Assembly: GCF_003696285.1 (NCBI RefSeq)
Contig: NZ_RFFL01000016.1
Coordinates: forward strand, 1 to 64,000
Source of the DNA: Stutzerimonas nitrititolerans
GTDB taxonomy: Bacteria; Pseudomonadota; Gammaproteobacteria; Pseudomonadales; Pseudomonadaceae
Length of the DNA: 64,000 nt
Direction: 5' to 3'
A program made the position numbers and the translations under genes. This document shows positions 1 through 9,568 of the stretch, in pieces. Under the pieces are notes generated by a model. It searched no databases. It worked only from the letters and a program-made list of their open reading frames with translations, and was not told the origin of the DNA. Every line of letters begins with the position of its first letter. The first letter of the stretch is position 1.

Positions 1-338
1 TGGCGCAGACCACCGAGGTCAAGGGCGACGGTCAGAAAGTCACCGGGTTGGTCTACAAGGACCGCACCAGCGAAGCGCTGCACGAGGTCGAGCTGGAAGG
101 CATCTTCGTGCAGATCGGCTTGCTGCCCAACAGCGACTGGCTGAAAGGCACCGTCGAGCTGTCGCGCTTCGGCGAGATCATCGTCGACGCCAAGGGCCAG
201 ACCAACATCCCCGGCGTGTTCGCGGCCGGTGACGTGACCACGGTGCCCTACAAGCAGATCGTCATCGCCGTGGGCGAAGGCGCCAAGGCCTCGCTGAGTG
301 CCTTCGACCACCTGATCCGGACGTCCGTACCGGCGTAA
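1..338 (+). CDS. ahpF: Alkyl hydroperoxide reductase subunit F, C-terminal part (5' truncated by window edge)
   Basis: The reading frame is already open at base 3, so this is the 3' end of a larger gene. The visible residues carry the C-terminal FAD-binding signature of AhpF and thioredoxin reductases: GVFAAGDVT followed by [19 protein letters not shown]. The stretch [14 protein letters not shown] is typical of AhpF rather than of TrxB. AhpF passes electrons from NADH through FAD and disulfides to the peroxiredoxin AhpC, which reduces peroxides in the cytoplasm. The CxxC redox centres lie outside the window. A strong hairpin follows the stop codon, so this is the last gene of its transcript. 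Confidence 0.88.
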   Translation, partial: AQTTEVKGDGQKVTGLVYKDRTSEALHEVELEGIFVQIGLLPNSDWLKGTVELSRFGEIIVDAKGQTNIPGVFAAGDVTTVPYKQIVIAVGEGAKASLSAFDHLIRTSVPA

Positions 339-361
339 GTGACGCAAGGCGCAAAAAGAAG

Positions 362-390
362 GGGAGCGGCCGCGAGGTCCGCTCCCTTTT
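362..390 (+). terminator. Rho-independent terminator of ahpF
   Basis: An 8-bp stem, GGGAGCGG at 362-369 and CCGCTCCC at 379-386, is followed at once by a T-run (387-391). It begins 23 bases after the ahpF stop. The rest of the gap up to 568 holds no other clear signal. Confidence 0.85.
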
Positions 391-568
391 TCGTTTATCC
401 GCGCTGTCGGCTTCGTCCGACCGCCAGGTGCGATCGAAGGATAGTTAGCGCACATCCGCAGTCTATTGCTGTACAGCGAATCCTCGGGTTCGACTGCAAG
501 CGAGCGGATGGAGCGCCGGTCGGCCGTTTCGTCATGCATCTGTCAGCAGTTCATGGAGCCATCCACAG

Positions 569-1684
569 ATGATGAAAGCGGATACACCGCAGAACACCCG
601 CGGTGCGGTGGTTACGCTGAGCAACAGAGCTCGGGAACCGCAGCACGAAGCCTCCGTACACGCCGAATTGGCCAGGCGTATCGCCGGACTCCAGGGCATG
701 GCCTTTCTTGGTGAATATGACCCTGCCATGGATTATTCGGGGAAGCTCTACTTCGTTCCCTCCGGCACCGTCATTGGCGCCCGGCAGGCGCGCGAGCTGG
801 GGTTGGGCGGCGAAACCGATCTGTTCGGCGGAGTGGTGCCGCAGGCGTTCGTCGAAACCAAGGCCATCTCCCATCCGCTGATCCGTCCCGACGCCGAAGC
901 GCCGGTGGGCTGGTCCCGCCCCTTCGGCGCCCGCGTGAAGGGCTGCGTATTGCGTGGCTACAGCGCATTTTCCCTGGCGGATGCGCGCGAGGCGGGACAC
1001 AGGTTGCTGCAAGAGGGGGCGCTGCGGATCAAGCCCGTGCGGGCAACCGGCGGCCGTGGCCAGCAAAAGGTCAGCGGTGTGCATGAGCTGGACGAGGCGC
1101 TGGCGCAGCTCGACGAAAAGGAGTTGCGCCAGTACGGGTTGGTGCTCGAGGCGCACCTCGACGAGGTCACCACCTTCAGTGTCGGGCAGGCCCGGGTGGC
1201 CGGCCGGGTGATCAGCTATCACGGCACCCAGCGTCTGACCCAGGACAATACGGGCGAAATGGTTTACGGCGGCTCGGACCTGCTGGTGGTCGAGGGCGGT
1301 TTCGATGCGCTGTTGAGGCTGGACCTGGATGAGTCGACCCGGCAGGCGGTGTCACAGGCCCAGGCATATGACGAAGCGGCCTCGAGCTGCTATCGCGACT
1401 TCTTCGCCTCCAGGCGCAACTACGACATCGCGCGCGGCGTCGATGGCAAGGGCCGCGTCTGCTCCGGCGTGCTGGAGCAATCCTGGCGGATCGGCGGCGC
1501 CAGTAGCGCGGAGATCGCCGCCCTGGAGGTGATCGTCCGGGGGCGCGTCGAGGGGGCCGTGCGGGCCTCTTCGGTGGAGCTGTACGGCGAAGACCCGAGC
1601 CTGCCCGCGAATGCGACCCTGATGTTCCAGGGGCAGGATGCGGAAGTCGGTTTCATCACCAAGTACGTCACGGTAGAGGACTAG
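569..1684 (+). CDS. DUF3182 family protein, ATP-grasp-like, function unknown
   Basis: This 371-residue protein resembles the DUF3182 family of pseudomonads. The region around residues 150-245 looks like an ATP-grasp core: LRIKPVRATGGRGQQKV could be a lysine/glycine-rich nucleotide loop, and VLEAHLDEVTTFSVG resembles the acidic strand of ATP-grasp ligases. No substrate can be named. There are two consecutive ATG codons at the start. An alpha/beta hydrolase gene begins 10 bases after the stop, so the two are probably co-transcribed and may act together. The ATP-grasp assignment is an inference from motif shape. Confidence 0.7.
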   Translation: MMKADTPQNTRGAVVTLSNRAREPQHEASVHAELARRIAGLQGMAFLGEYDPAMDYSGKLYFVPSGTVIGARQARELGLGGETDLFGGVVPQAFVETKAISHPLIRPDAEAPVGWSRPFGARVKGCVLRGYSAFSLADAREAGHRLLQEGALRIKPVRATGGRGQQKVSGVHELDEALAQLDEKELRQYGLVLEAHLDEVTTFSVGQARVAGRVISYHGTQRLTQDNTGEMVYGGSDLLVVEGGFDALLRLDLDESTRQAVSQAQAYDEAASSCYRDFFASRRNYDIARGVDGKGRVCSGVLEQSWRIGGASSAEIAALEVIVRGRVEGAVRASSVELYGEDPSLPANATLMFQGQDAEVGFITKYVTVED

Positions 1685-1694
1685 AGCGGAGCCT

Positions 1695-2450
1695 ATGGCA
1701 ACTCATAGCGAAGCGGTAGACATCCTGGTCGAAGACGAACACATCGCCGGGACCTTCCTTACCCCGCCGACGAAATTGCCCGGTGTGCTGTTCGTGCATG
1801 GCTGGGGTGGCAGCCAGGCGCGGGATCTGGCACGGGCCCGGGGTATCGCCGGGTTGGGCTGCATCTGCCTGTCCTTCGATCTGCGCGGTCATGCGCAGAC
1901 CCAGGCCCAGCAGCAGACGGTGACGCGCGAACAGAACCTGAAGGACCTGCTCGCGGCCTACGATCTGCTGGCGCAACATCCGCATATCGATCCCTCGGCC
2001 ATCGCGGTCGTGGGCACCAGCTACGGCGGTTATCTGGCGGCAATCCTGACCTCGCTGCGGCCGGTGCGCTGGCTGGCCATGCGCGTGCCAGCGCTCTACC
2101 GCGATGAAGACTGGGTCATGCCCAAGCGCCAGCTCGACCGTGAGGTGCTCAACCGCTTGCGGCGTAGCAGGGTCAGACCCGAGGACAATCGAGCGCTGGC
2201 AGCCTGTGCCGCGTTCAGAGGCGATGTGCTGATCGTCGAGTCGGAGCAGGATAGTTTCGTCCCTCACGAGACCATCATGAGCTACCGTGCGGCTTTCCAG
2301 CAGACGCACTCGCTGACTCATCGGATCCTCCTCGGTGCCGATCACGCCTTGAGCGAAGAGAGCTGCCAGCGCGCCTATACCGACATCCTGGTCGGCTGGG
2401 CGACTGAGATGGTGGTGGGCGGGCGACTCAACCGCAGGAAGGACGAATGA
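1695..2450 (+). CDS. Alpha/beta hydrolase (esterase/dienelactone-hydrolase-like)
   Basis: This 251-residue cytoplasmic hydrolase shows an oxyanion-hole motif FVHGWGGS (33-40) and a nucleophile elbow GTSYGG with Ser109. The likely acid is Asp186 (ESEQDSFVP) and the likely base His217 (GADHALS), so the catalytic triad is complete. The elbow has Thr-Ser-Tyr rather than the more usual His-Ser, as in peptidase-S9-like or acyl esterase branches. It lies 10 bases after the DUF3182 gene in the same direction. The substrate is unknown. Confidence 0.8.
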   Translation: MATHSEAVDILVEDEHIAGTFLTPPTKLPGVLFVHGWGGSQARDLARARGIAGLGCICLSFDLRGHAQTQAQQQTVTREQNLKDLLAAYDLLAQHPHIDPSAIAVVGTSYGGYLAAILTSLRPVRWLAMRVPALYRDEDWVMPKRQLDREVLNRLRRSRVRPEDNRALAACAAFRGDVLIVESEQDSFVPHETIMSYRAAFQQTHSLTHRILLGADHALSEESCQRAYTDILVGWATEMVVGGRLNRRKDE

Positions 2451-2480
2451 CCCTATGCAAGCGGGCGCCGCTGCGCATCG

Positions 2481-3509
2481 TCATTCCGGCGGGGTAGGCG
2501 GTTCGACAGGCCCGATGAAACCGCTCCAGCGCCGGTCGAGTACCTGCTGCTTGAGCACCTCGATGACATCGACCAGCAGTTCTTCCAGCGCCAGGTCGGT
2601 GTTCTCGTCCTGGTACACCCAGGCGTCGAAGAATTCCTCGGCGAGATTGCGCGCCAGGCGTTGGAACTGCGGACCCTGCAGACCGTCGACCGCACCCTGG
2701 ATCAGGCGCGCGGCGATATCGGCCAGGGCATCGTCCAGCGTGTCGGCCAGGCGCCCGCCGAGCGGCACGCGTCGCAGGTTGCGTACCTCGCGGTTGTCGC
2801 GCAACGCCTGATGAATCAGGCTGCCCACATAGCCTTCGATGGCGCCGCGATTGTCCCGGTAGCCGTTTTCCAGCATACCCTGCAGACGCCGTGACAGGTC
2901 GTCGAGCAGGCGCTCCTTGCGTGGCTTGACGACTTCCTGCAGCAGCCGCCGGGAAAGGTCGTCGCTGGCGCCGATCTCCTGTTGCAGGCGGCTGAACAGC
3001 CGCACCATGACCCGGTCCGAGAGTTCTTCCAGCAACAGCAGGTAGTAGCGTCTGAGCAGGCCGTACAAGGCCCAGCCACGCATGTCGATCAGGCCCAGCC
3101 GCTGCAGGCGGACCAGCAACACACCAACACGCAGCACGCGCAACAACCGGAAACCACTCAGTGGAATGCAGCCGAGCACGTCGTACCAGTGTGCGAAGGG
3201 GTAGTACCACCAGCGCGCGTAGCGGCGTTCGAACAAGGCGATCGTCCAGCCCAGCAATACATCCAGGACGAAGATGGTCACGAAGCCCAGGTCGATGAGC
3301 TGGAAATTGGCGTGGATGTGCTGATCGTAGGCGGCATGCCAGGCCGGTAGCCAGGTCGCCAGGAGCTGGCTGATCGGCGCGATGGCGAACAGGCCGTCGA
3401 ACAGGATCAGCCCCAGGTTCGCGCACACCAGCAGGACGATCAGCGCTTCCCAGGCGACATGCAGTCCCTCGCGCTGCCGAGCCGGAGGGGCGAGCGGCCG
3501 CTCAGGCAT
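2481..3509 (-). CDS. Membrane protein with a voltage-sensor-like N-terminal domain
   Basis: The protein has about 342 residues. Hydrophobic segments lie near residues 20-43 and 68-92. A segment at 118-138 has arginines at 121, 124, 127, 134 and 137, the spacing seen in S4 voltage-sensor helices. The remaining 200 residues are charged and probably cytoplasmic and helical; there is no recognisable pore loop. The ATG at 3509 lies in the sequence ATGCCTGA and overlaps the stop of the adenosyltransferase gene by 8 bases, which suggests translational coupling. An in-frame ATG 18 bases upstream is also possible. Pore-less voltage-sensor proteins are known, but the function here is not. Confidence 0.6.
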   Translation of the reverse strand: MPERPLAPPARQREGLHVAWEALIVLLVCANLGLILFDGLFAIAPISQLLATWLPAWHAAYDQHIHANFQLIDLGFVTIFVLDVLLGWTIALFERRYARWWYYPFAHWYDVLGCIPLSGFRLLRVLRVGVLLVRLQRLGLIDMRGWALYGLLRRYYLLLLEELSDRVMVRLFSRLQQEIGASDDLSRRLLQEVVKPRKERLLDDLSRRLQGMLENGYRDNRGAIEGYVGSLIHQALRDNREVRNLRRVPLGGRLADTLDDALADIAARLIQGAVDGLQGPQFQRLARNLAEEFFDAWVYQDENTDLALEELLVDVIEVLKQQVLDRRWSGFIGPVEPPTPPE

Positions 3510-4092
3510 TCGCACTATCCGGCGCACTGGCCGCCTGCCAGAGGATTTCGGCGCAGCCCTGGCGGCGGGCGATCAGGCGGGCGGCCACGAAGAACAGGTC
3601 GGACAGACGATTGAGATAGGCGAGCCCCACCGGACGCAGGGGTTCGCTGGCGTTGAGCAGCTGGCAGCGGCGCTCCGCCGTGCGCGCCAGGCTCCGGCAC
3701 AGGTGCGCCAGGGCGATCAGGCGCGAGCCGCCGGGCATGATGAAGTCCTTCAGGGGGCCGAGCTCCTGGTTCCAGCGGTCGATGGCCGCTTCCAGTCGAC
3801 TGATTTCAGCCTCGTCCAGCGCCTGGTACTCCGGCATGGCCAGTTCGCCGCCCAGATCGAACAGACGGTGCTGGCAATGACTCAGCACTTCGATCAGCTC
3901 GGCGAGCCCCGGCCATTGCCCCTGTTCTTGCGCGAGGTCTGCCAGCAGCAACCCCAGCTGGCTGTTCAGCGTATCCAGCTCGCCCATGGCTTCGATTCTC
4001 GGATGGCTCTTGGGCACACGACGGCCATCTGCCAGCCCGGTTTCGCCCGTGTCGCCGGTGCGTGTGTAGATCTTCGACAGTCGGTTGCCCAT
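3502..4092 (-). CDS. Cob(I)alamin adenosyltransferase, PduO type
   Basis: This 196-residue protein transfers the adenosyl group of ATP to cob(I)alamin or cobyrinate diamide, making the coenzyme form of B12 in the cytoplasm. The N-terminus carries the family ATP-binding signature KIYTRTGDTGETGLADG (8-24), followed by RIEAMGELDTLNSQLG. Near the C-terminal third are FIMPGGSRLIALAHLCRSLARTAERR and YLNRLSDLFFVAAR, both characteristic of PduO/MMAB enzymes. Length and motifs are normal. It starts 12 bases after the stop of the histidine kinase gene and overlaps the following membrane-protein gene, so all three may be one transcript. Confidence 0.9.
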   Translation of the reverse strand: MGNRLSKIYTRTGDTGETGLADGRRVPKSHPRIEAMGELDTLNSQLGLLLADLAQEQGQWPGLAELIEVLSHCQHRLFDLGGELAMPEYQALDEAEISRLEAAIDRWNQELGPLKDFIMPGGSRLIALAHLCRSLARTAERRCQLLNASEPLRPVGLAYLNRLSDLFFVAARLIARRQGCAEILWQAASAPDSANA

Positions 4093-4104
4093 GTTCGGTC
4101 CTTG

Positions 4105-6120
4105 TTAATAGCTGGTTGGTTCGGATGGCGTGGAGAGCGGCAGGCGCAGCGTGAAGGTACTGCCCTGTCCGGGCCGGGACTGTATCTCCATCTGGCCCTT
4201 GTGATTGTTGGTGATGATGAAATACGAAACGGAAAGGCCCAGGCCGGTTCCCTGGCCAACTTCCTTGGTGGTGAAAAAGGGCTCGAAGATACGCTTGCGG
4301 ACGCGTTCGGGTATACCGCTACCGTTGTCTTCGACCTGTATTTCCGCCCAGGGCGGATTCAGACGGGTACGCAGGATGATCTGCCCGGGCACGTCGCTGC
4401 CTTTCTGGTGGATGGCCTGGGCGGCATTCTTCAGCAGGTTCAACAGCACCTGTTCCAGCTCGTTGCCGATGCAGGGGACACGATCCACCTGAGGATCGAA
4501 ATCGCGAACGATATCGATGGCGCGGAAATCGAAGCCTTCGATCAGTGCGAAGTCGTTGCCGGCGATCTCCAGCGCCTGGTCGATCAGCACCGGCAACTGG
4601 CACTCGGCCAGTTGGCGATTGCTCATCCGGCTGAAACTGAGCATGTGGCTGACGATCTTGGCCGCGCGGGAGCCGGCCTGCTGGATTCCGTCCAGCAATT
4701 GCGGCACTTCGCGGCGCTGCAGGTACTGGTTGACGGCTTCCAGCTGTACGCCGGTTTCCTCGGCGCTCTTGCGGTTGCGTTCCAGCTCGGGGGACAGCCG
4801 GCGGCGGATATTCTGTGCGTTGTGCAGGATGGCGCCGAGCGGGTTGTTGATCTCATGGGCCATACCGGCCGCCAGGCTGCCGACCGACAGCATTTTTTCC
4901 GACTGCACCATGATTTCTTCCATGTTGATGCGCTCGGTGATGTCGTCGATGCGGATCACCACCCCGCGACCGCCTTGTCCCATCAGGGGATAGAGCGTCA
5001 GCGCGAAATGCCGGGGTTCCTCGTTGAGCAGCCAGGTGACGCGCTCGATCTTGGCGACCTGATGCTGCTCGGAGGCCAGGCGAATCTGCGTGAGGAAGGG
5101 CTTGAGCGGCTCGAAGGCGATGAACACCGGCTGGTTCAGTGCATCGTCCAGCGAGGTGCCGGAAAGCTGGCTGGCCTGCTGATTCCATTGGGTGACGTAG
5201 AGCTGTTCGTCCAGCGCGATGAGCGCCGAGGGCATCGAGTCGATGATGCTGTTGAGGTAATGCTGGAAGCCGGTGAGCTTCTGCTCGATCTTGCTGCGCA
5301 CCTGGACTTCCAGTTCCAGCTTGCGGTTCGAATGGCGGGTCTGCTCGGCCAGCCCCTGCGCGTGATCGAAGGCTTCCTGGGCGTCGTCGCGGGCGCGCTT
5401 GAGCTGCTGCTCGCGGGCTTCCATGCGCGACAGCATGGTGTTGAAGGCATCGGCCAGGCGGCCGATCTCGTCCTGGTTCTTCGGCGTAGCGCGTAAGGCG
5501 TAGTTCTCCTCGCGAGTGACCTGGCGCGACAGGGCTTCGAGATCGCGGATCGGGCGGCTGATCAGCTGGCGGATCTGCCGCGCGACGATGATCCACAGCA
5601 GCAGGCTGACCGCGAGAATGGCCAGGCTGGCCGTCAGCGTGCCCCTGTAGAAGGCGCCTGGCAGCTCGCTGCTGGCGACCATCAGCAGATGGCCGGTTCG
5701 ACCTTCGCTCGCTGGCAGCTCCACCAGCAGGCTGGCGCGTATCTCGCCGGCCCGCCAGGTGTGCACCTTTTCCAGGCGTTCCGGCAGGGCCAGTCGCTCG
5801 CCGCGCTGAAGCTGCGCGAGGCTGTTACCGGCGGCGTCGTAGATGATCGCCCCGCGCAGGGGAGGATAGTCCGCCAGGCGCGCCAGCAGAGCGTTGGCCG
5901 ATGCTTCGGAGGCCAGCGCCTTGCTGCTCAATTCCTCGGTGGCGAGCAGTTCGCCGAGCGTGTGCATGGCCTGGGGGGCAACGCTCTGGCGGGAAATCCA
6001 GTAGGCGGCACTGATGAACGCGAGGTTGGAAACCAGCAGGACGGCTGCCAGCAGGACGAGCATGGCGACCAGCAGTTTGCGGCCGACCGGAAGGTTTTCG
6101 AGCTGCTGGCGCAGATTCAT
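4105..6120 (-). CDS. Membrane sensor histidine kinase with HAMP and PAS domains
   Basis: This is a 671-residue inner-membrane kinase. TM helices are near residues 16-38 and 160-182 and enclose a roughly 120-residue periplasmic sensor. A HAMP domain and coiled coil follow (about 183-285), then a PAS-like domain (about 286-400). The phosphoacceptor is His422 in MAHEINNPLGAIL. The ATPase part has the N box (NELEQVLLNLLKNAAQAI), G1 (VEDNGSGIP) and G2 (GTGLGLSVSYFI), so it should be active. There is no receiver domain. The response regulator encoded two genes upstream, with panE between, is the likely partner. In P. aeruginosa the matching gene (PA4398, from memory) was linked to swarming and biofilm control. 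Confidence 0.88.
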   Translation of the reverse strand: MNLRQQLENLPVGRKLLVAMLVLLAAVLLVSNLAFISAAYWISRQSVAPQAMHTLGELLATEELSSKALASEASANALLARLADYPPLRGAIIYDAAGNSLAQLQRGERLALPERLEKVHTWRAGEIRASLLVELPASEGRTGHLLMVASSELPGAFYRGTLTASLAILAVSLLLWIIVARQIRQLISRPIRDLEALSRQVTREENYALRATPKNQDEIGRLADAFNTMLSRMEAREQQLKRARDDAQEAFDHAQGLAEQTRHSNRKLELEVQVRSKIEQKLTGFQHYLNSIIDSMPSALIALDEQLYVTQWNQQASQLSGTSLDDALNQPVFIAFEPLKPFLTQIRLASEQHQVAKIERVTWLLNEEPRHFALTLYPLMGQGGRGVVIRIDDITERINMEEIMVQSEKMLSVGSLAAGMAHEINNPLGAILHNAQNIRRRLSPELERNRKSAEETGVQLEAVNQYLQRREVPQLLDGIQQAGSRAAKIVSHMLSFSRMSNRQLAECQLPVLIDQALEIAGNDFALIEGFDFRAIDIVRDFDPQVDRVPCIGNELEQVLLNLLKNAAQAIHQKGSDVPGQIILRTRLNPPWAEIQVEDNGSGIPERVRKRIFEPFFTTKEVGQGTGLGLSVSYFIITNNHKGQMEIQSRPGQGSTFTLRLPLSTPSEPTSY

Positions 6121-6166
6121 GGGAAGACAATGTCTGGCAGGATGATCCTGGCAGGTTAGCGGCGCC

Positions 6167-8046
<1,880 letters not shown>

Positions 8047-8085
8047 TGATGATCTCGGTCGGAAAGGCTGTCGTGTCGCCTGCGG

Positions 8086-8114
8086 TCAGCACCGCCAGGT
8101 TGAATGGTTATAAT
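8086..8114 (+). promoter_or_regulatory. Possible sigma70 promoter of yajQ
   Basis: A consensus -10 hexamer TATAAT is at 8109-8114, 72 bases before the yajQ ATG. The matching -35 position (8086-8091, TCAGCA) is weak, so only the -10 element is convincing. Confidence 0.4.
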
Positions 8115-8185
8115 GATGGCGTATTTCAATCGTCAAGCACGGCGCGCTCGGTCACACCGTGGCGCCATCAATCTGGAGGAATCCC

Positions 8186-8665
8186 ATGCCCTCGTTCGAC
8201 GTGGTGTCCGAACTGGACAAACACGAAGTCACCAACGCAATCGACAATGCCATGAAGGAGCTGGAGCGGCGTTATGACTTGCGCGGCAAAGGCAGTTTTG
8301 AACACAAGGATCTGACGGTAAACCTGACCGCCGAAGCCGATTTCCAATTGGAACAGATGCTGGAAATCCTCAAGTTGAGCCTGGTCAAGCGCAAGATCGA
8401 TATCCAGTGCCTGGAATTCAAGGATCCCTACCCGTCGGGCAAGACGGTCAAGCAGGAAGTGATTCTACGCGAGGGCATCGACAAGGAGCTGGCCAAGAAG
8501 ATCGTCGCGCATATCAAGGACGCCAAGCTCAAGGTGCAGGCGGCCATCCAGGGCGAGCAGGTCCGGGTGACCGGCAAGAAGCGCGATGACCTGCAGGAGG
8601 CGATTGCCCTGCTGCGTGCCCATGAGTTCGGCATGCCGCTGCAGTTCAACAACTTCCGCGACTGA
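8186..8665 (+). CDS. yajQ: YajQ family nucleotide-binding protein
   Basis: This 159-residue protein starts at an ATG preceded by a good ribosome site (GGAGGA at 8175-8180). The sequence begins [22 protein letters not shown] and contains [12 protein letters not shown] and [14 protein letters not shown], which define the YajQ/DUF520 family of two fused RNP-like domains. YajQ proteins bind nucleotides; in Xanthomonas and P. aeruginosa members were reported to bind cyclic di-GMP and affect transcription. It is a single gene followed by mscS in the same direction, an order I recall from other pseudomonads. Confidence 0.93.
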   Translation: MPSFDVVSELDKHEVTNAIDNAMKELERRYDLRGKGSFEHKDLTVNLTAEADFQLEQMLEILKLSLVKRKIDIQCLEFKDPYPSGKTVKQEVILREGIDKELAKKIVAHIKDAKLKVQAAIQGEQVRVTGKKRDDLQEAIALLRAHEFGMPLQFNNFRD

Positions 8666-8739
8666 TCCGCCACTTTTCTTCCGCTTTACCCCAGCACACC
8701 GCACGATCGGTGTGCTCTGCTTTCAGGAGTCCGTACATC

Positions 8740-9564
8740 ATGGATGTCAATATCGAATACCTGGTCGGCCTGTCCGAGGCATGGCTGCCCATCGTGCTGC
8801 AGTACTCGGCCCAGCTGCTGCTGGCGCTGATCACCTTCCTGATCGGCTGGTGGCTGATCAACAAGCTGACGGGCAGGCTCGGCGCGCTGCTGCGTCGCCG
8901 TCAGGTCGACCCCTCGCTGCATGGCTTCATCGAAAGCCTCGCCGGGGTAGCGCTCAAGATCCTGCTGCTGATCAGCGTGGCTTCGATGGTCGGTGTGGAA
9001 ACCACGTCGTTCATCGCCATGATCGGTGCGGCCGGATTGGCAGTGGGTCTGGCCCTGCAGGGCAGCTTGGCCAACTTCGCCGGTGGTGTGCTGATCCTGC
9101 TGTTTCGTCCGTTTCGGGTCGGCGAATGGATCGAGGCCCAGGGCGTGGCAGGCACCGTCCACTCCATCCAGATTTTCCATACTGTGCTCAAGAGCGCCGA
9201 CAACAAGACCATCGTGGTGCCCAACGGCAGCCTGTCCAACGGCCATATCACCAACTATTCACGCGAACAGCGTCGGCGTGCGGACATCAACGTCGGCATC
9301 GCCTACAGCGCGGATATCCGGCTGGCCCGCAAGATTCTGCTGGAGATCGCCGAGGATGCGCGCGTGCTGCGTGACCCCGAGCCCGTGGTGTTCGTGACCG
9401 GTCTGGGTGAAAGTGCGGTGAACCTGTCGCTGCGCGTCTGGGTCGCCACGGGCGACTTCTGGCCGGTGACGTTCGCGTTCACCGAACAGCTCAAGGAGCG
9501 TTTCGCCGAGGCCGGCATTGGCGTTCCGCTGCCGCGCCGCGAGTTGCACGTCGTTCAGGGCTGA
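8740..9564 (+). CDS. mscS: Small-conductance mechanosensitive channel, MscS family
   Basis: This 274-residue inner-membrane channel opens under membrane tension and releases solutes during osmotic downshock. It has TM helices near 15-38 and 58-82. The pore-lining TM3 is near 88-122, with the glycine/alanine-rich motif AAGLAVGLALQGSLANFAGG. The beta domain signature FRPFRVGEWIE and VPNGSLSNGHITNYS follow, as in E. coli MscS. I chose the ATG at 8740 over an upstream in-frame ATG because MDVNIEYL fits the family N-terminus and a CAGGAG ribosome site lies about 12 bases before it. Four bases separate its stop from the convergent ampG stop. Confidence 0.93.
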   Translation: MDVNIEYLVGLSEAWLPIVLQYSAQLLLALITFLIGWWLINKLTGRLGALLRRRQVDPSLHGFIESLAGVALKILLLISVASMVGVETTSFIAMIGAAGLAVGLALQGSLANFAGGVLILLFRPFRVGEWIEAQGVAGTVHSIQIFHTVLKSADNKTIVVPNGSLSNGHITNYSREQRRRADINVGIAYSADIRLARKILLEIAEDARVLRDPEPVVFVTGLGESAVNLSLRVWVATGDFWPVTFAFTEQLKERFAEAGIGVPLPRRELHVVQG

Positions 9565-9568
9565 GCCG

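Noticed and set aside
470-479. GCTGTACAGC palindrome upstream of the DUF3182 gene, LexA-like
   Set aside because: It has CTGT and ACAG but no spacer between them; a LexA box needs CTG-N10-CAG.
3382-5496. 704-residue plus-strand ORF
   Set aside because: It is antisense to the adenosyltransferase and histidine kinase genes, rich in Gln/Arg/Gly, and has no recognisable motif; GC-rich shadow.
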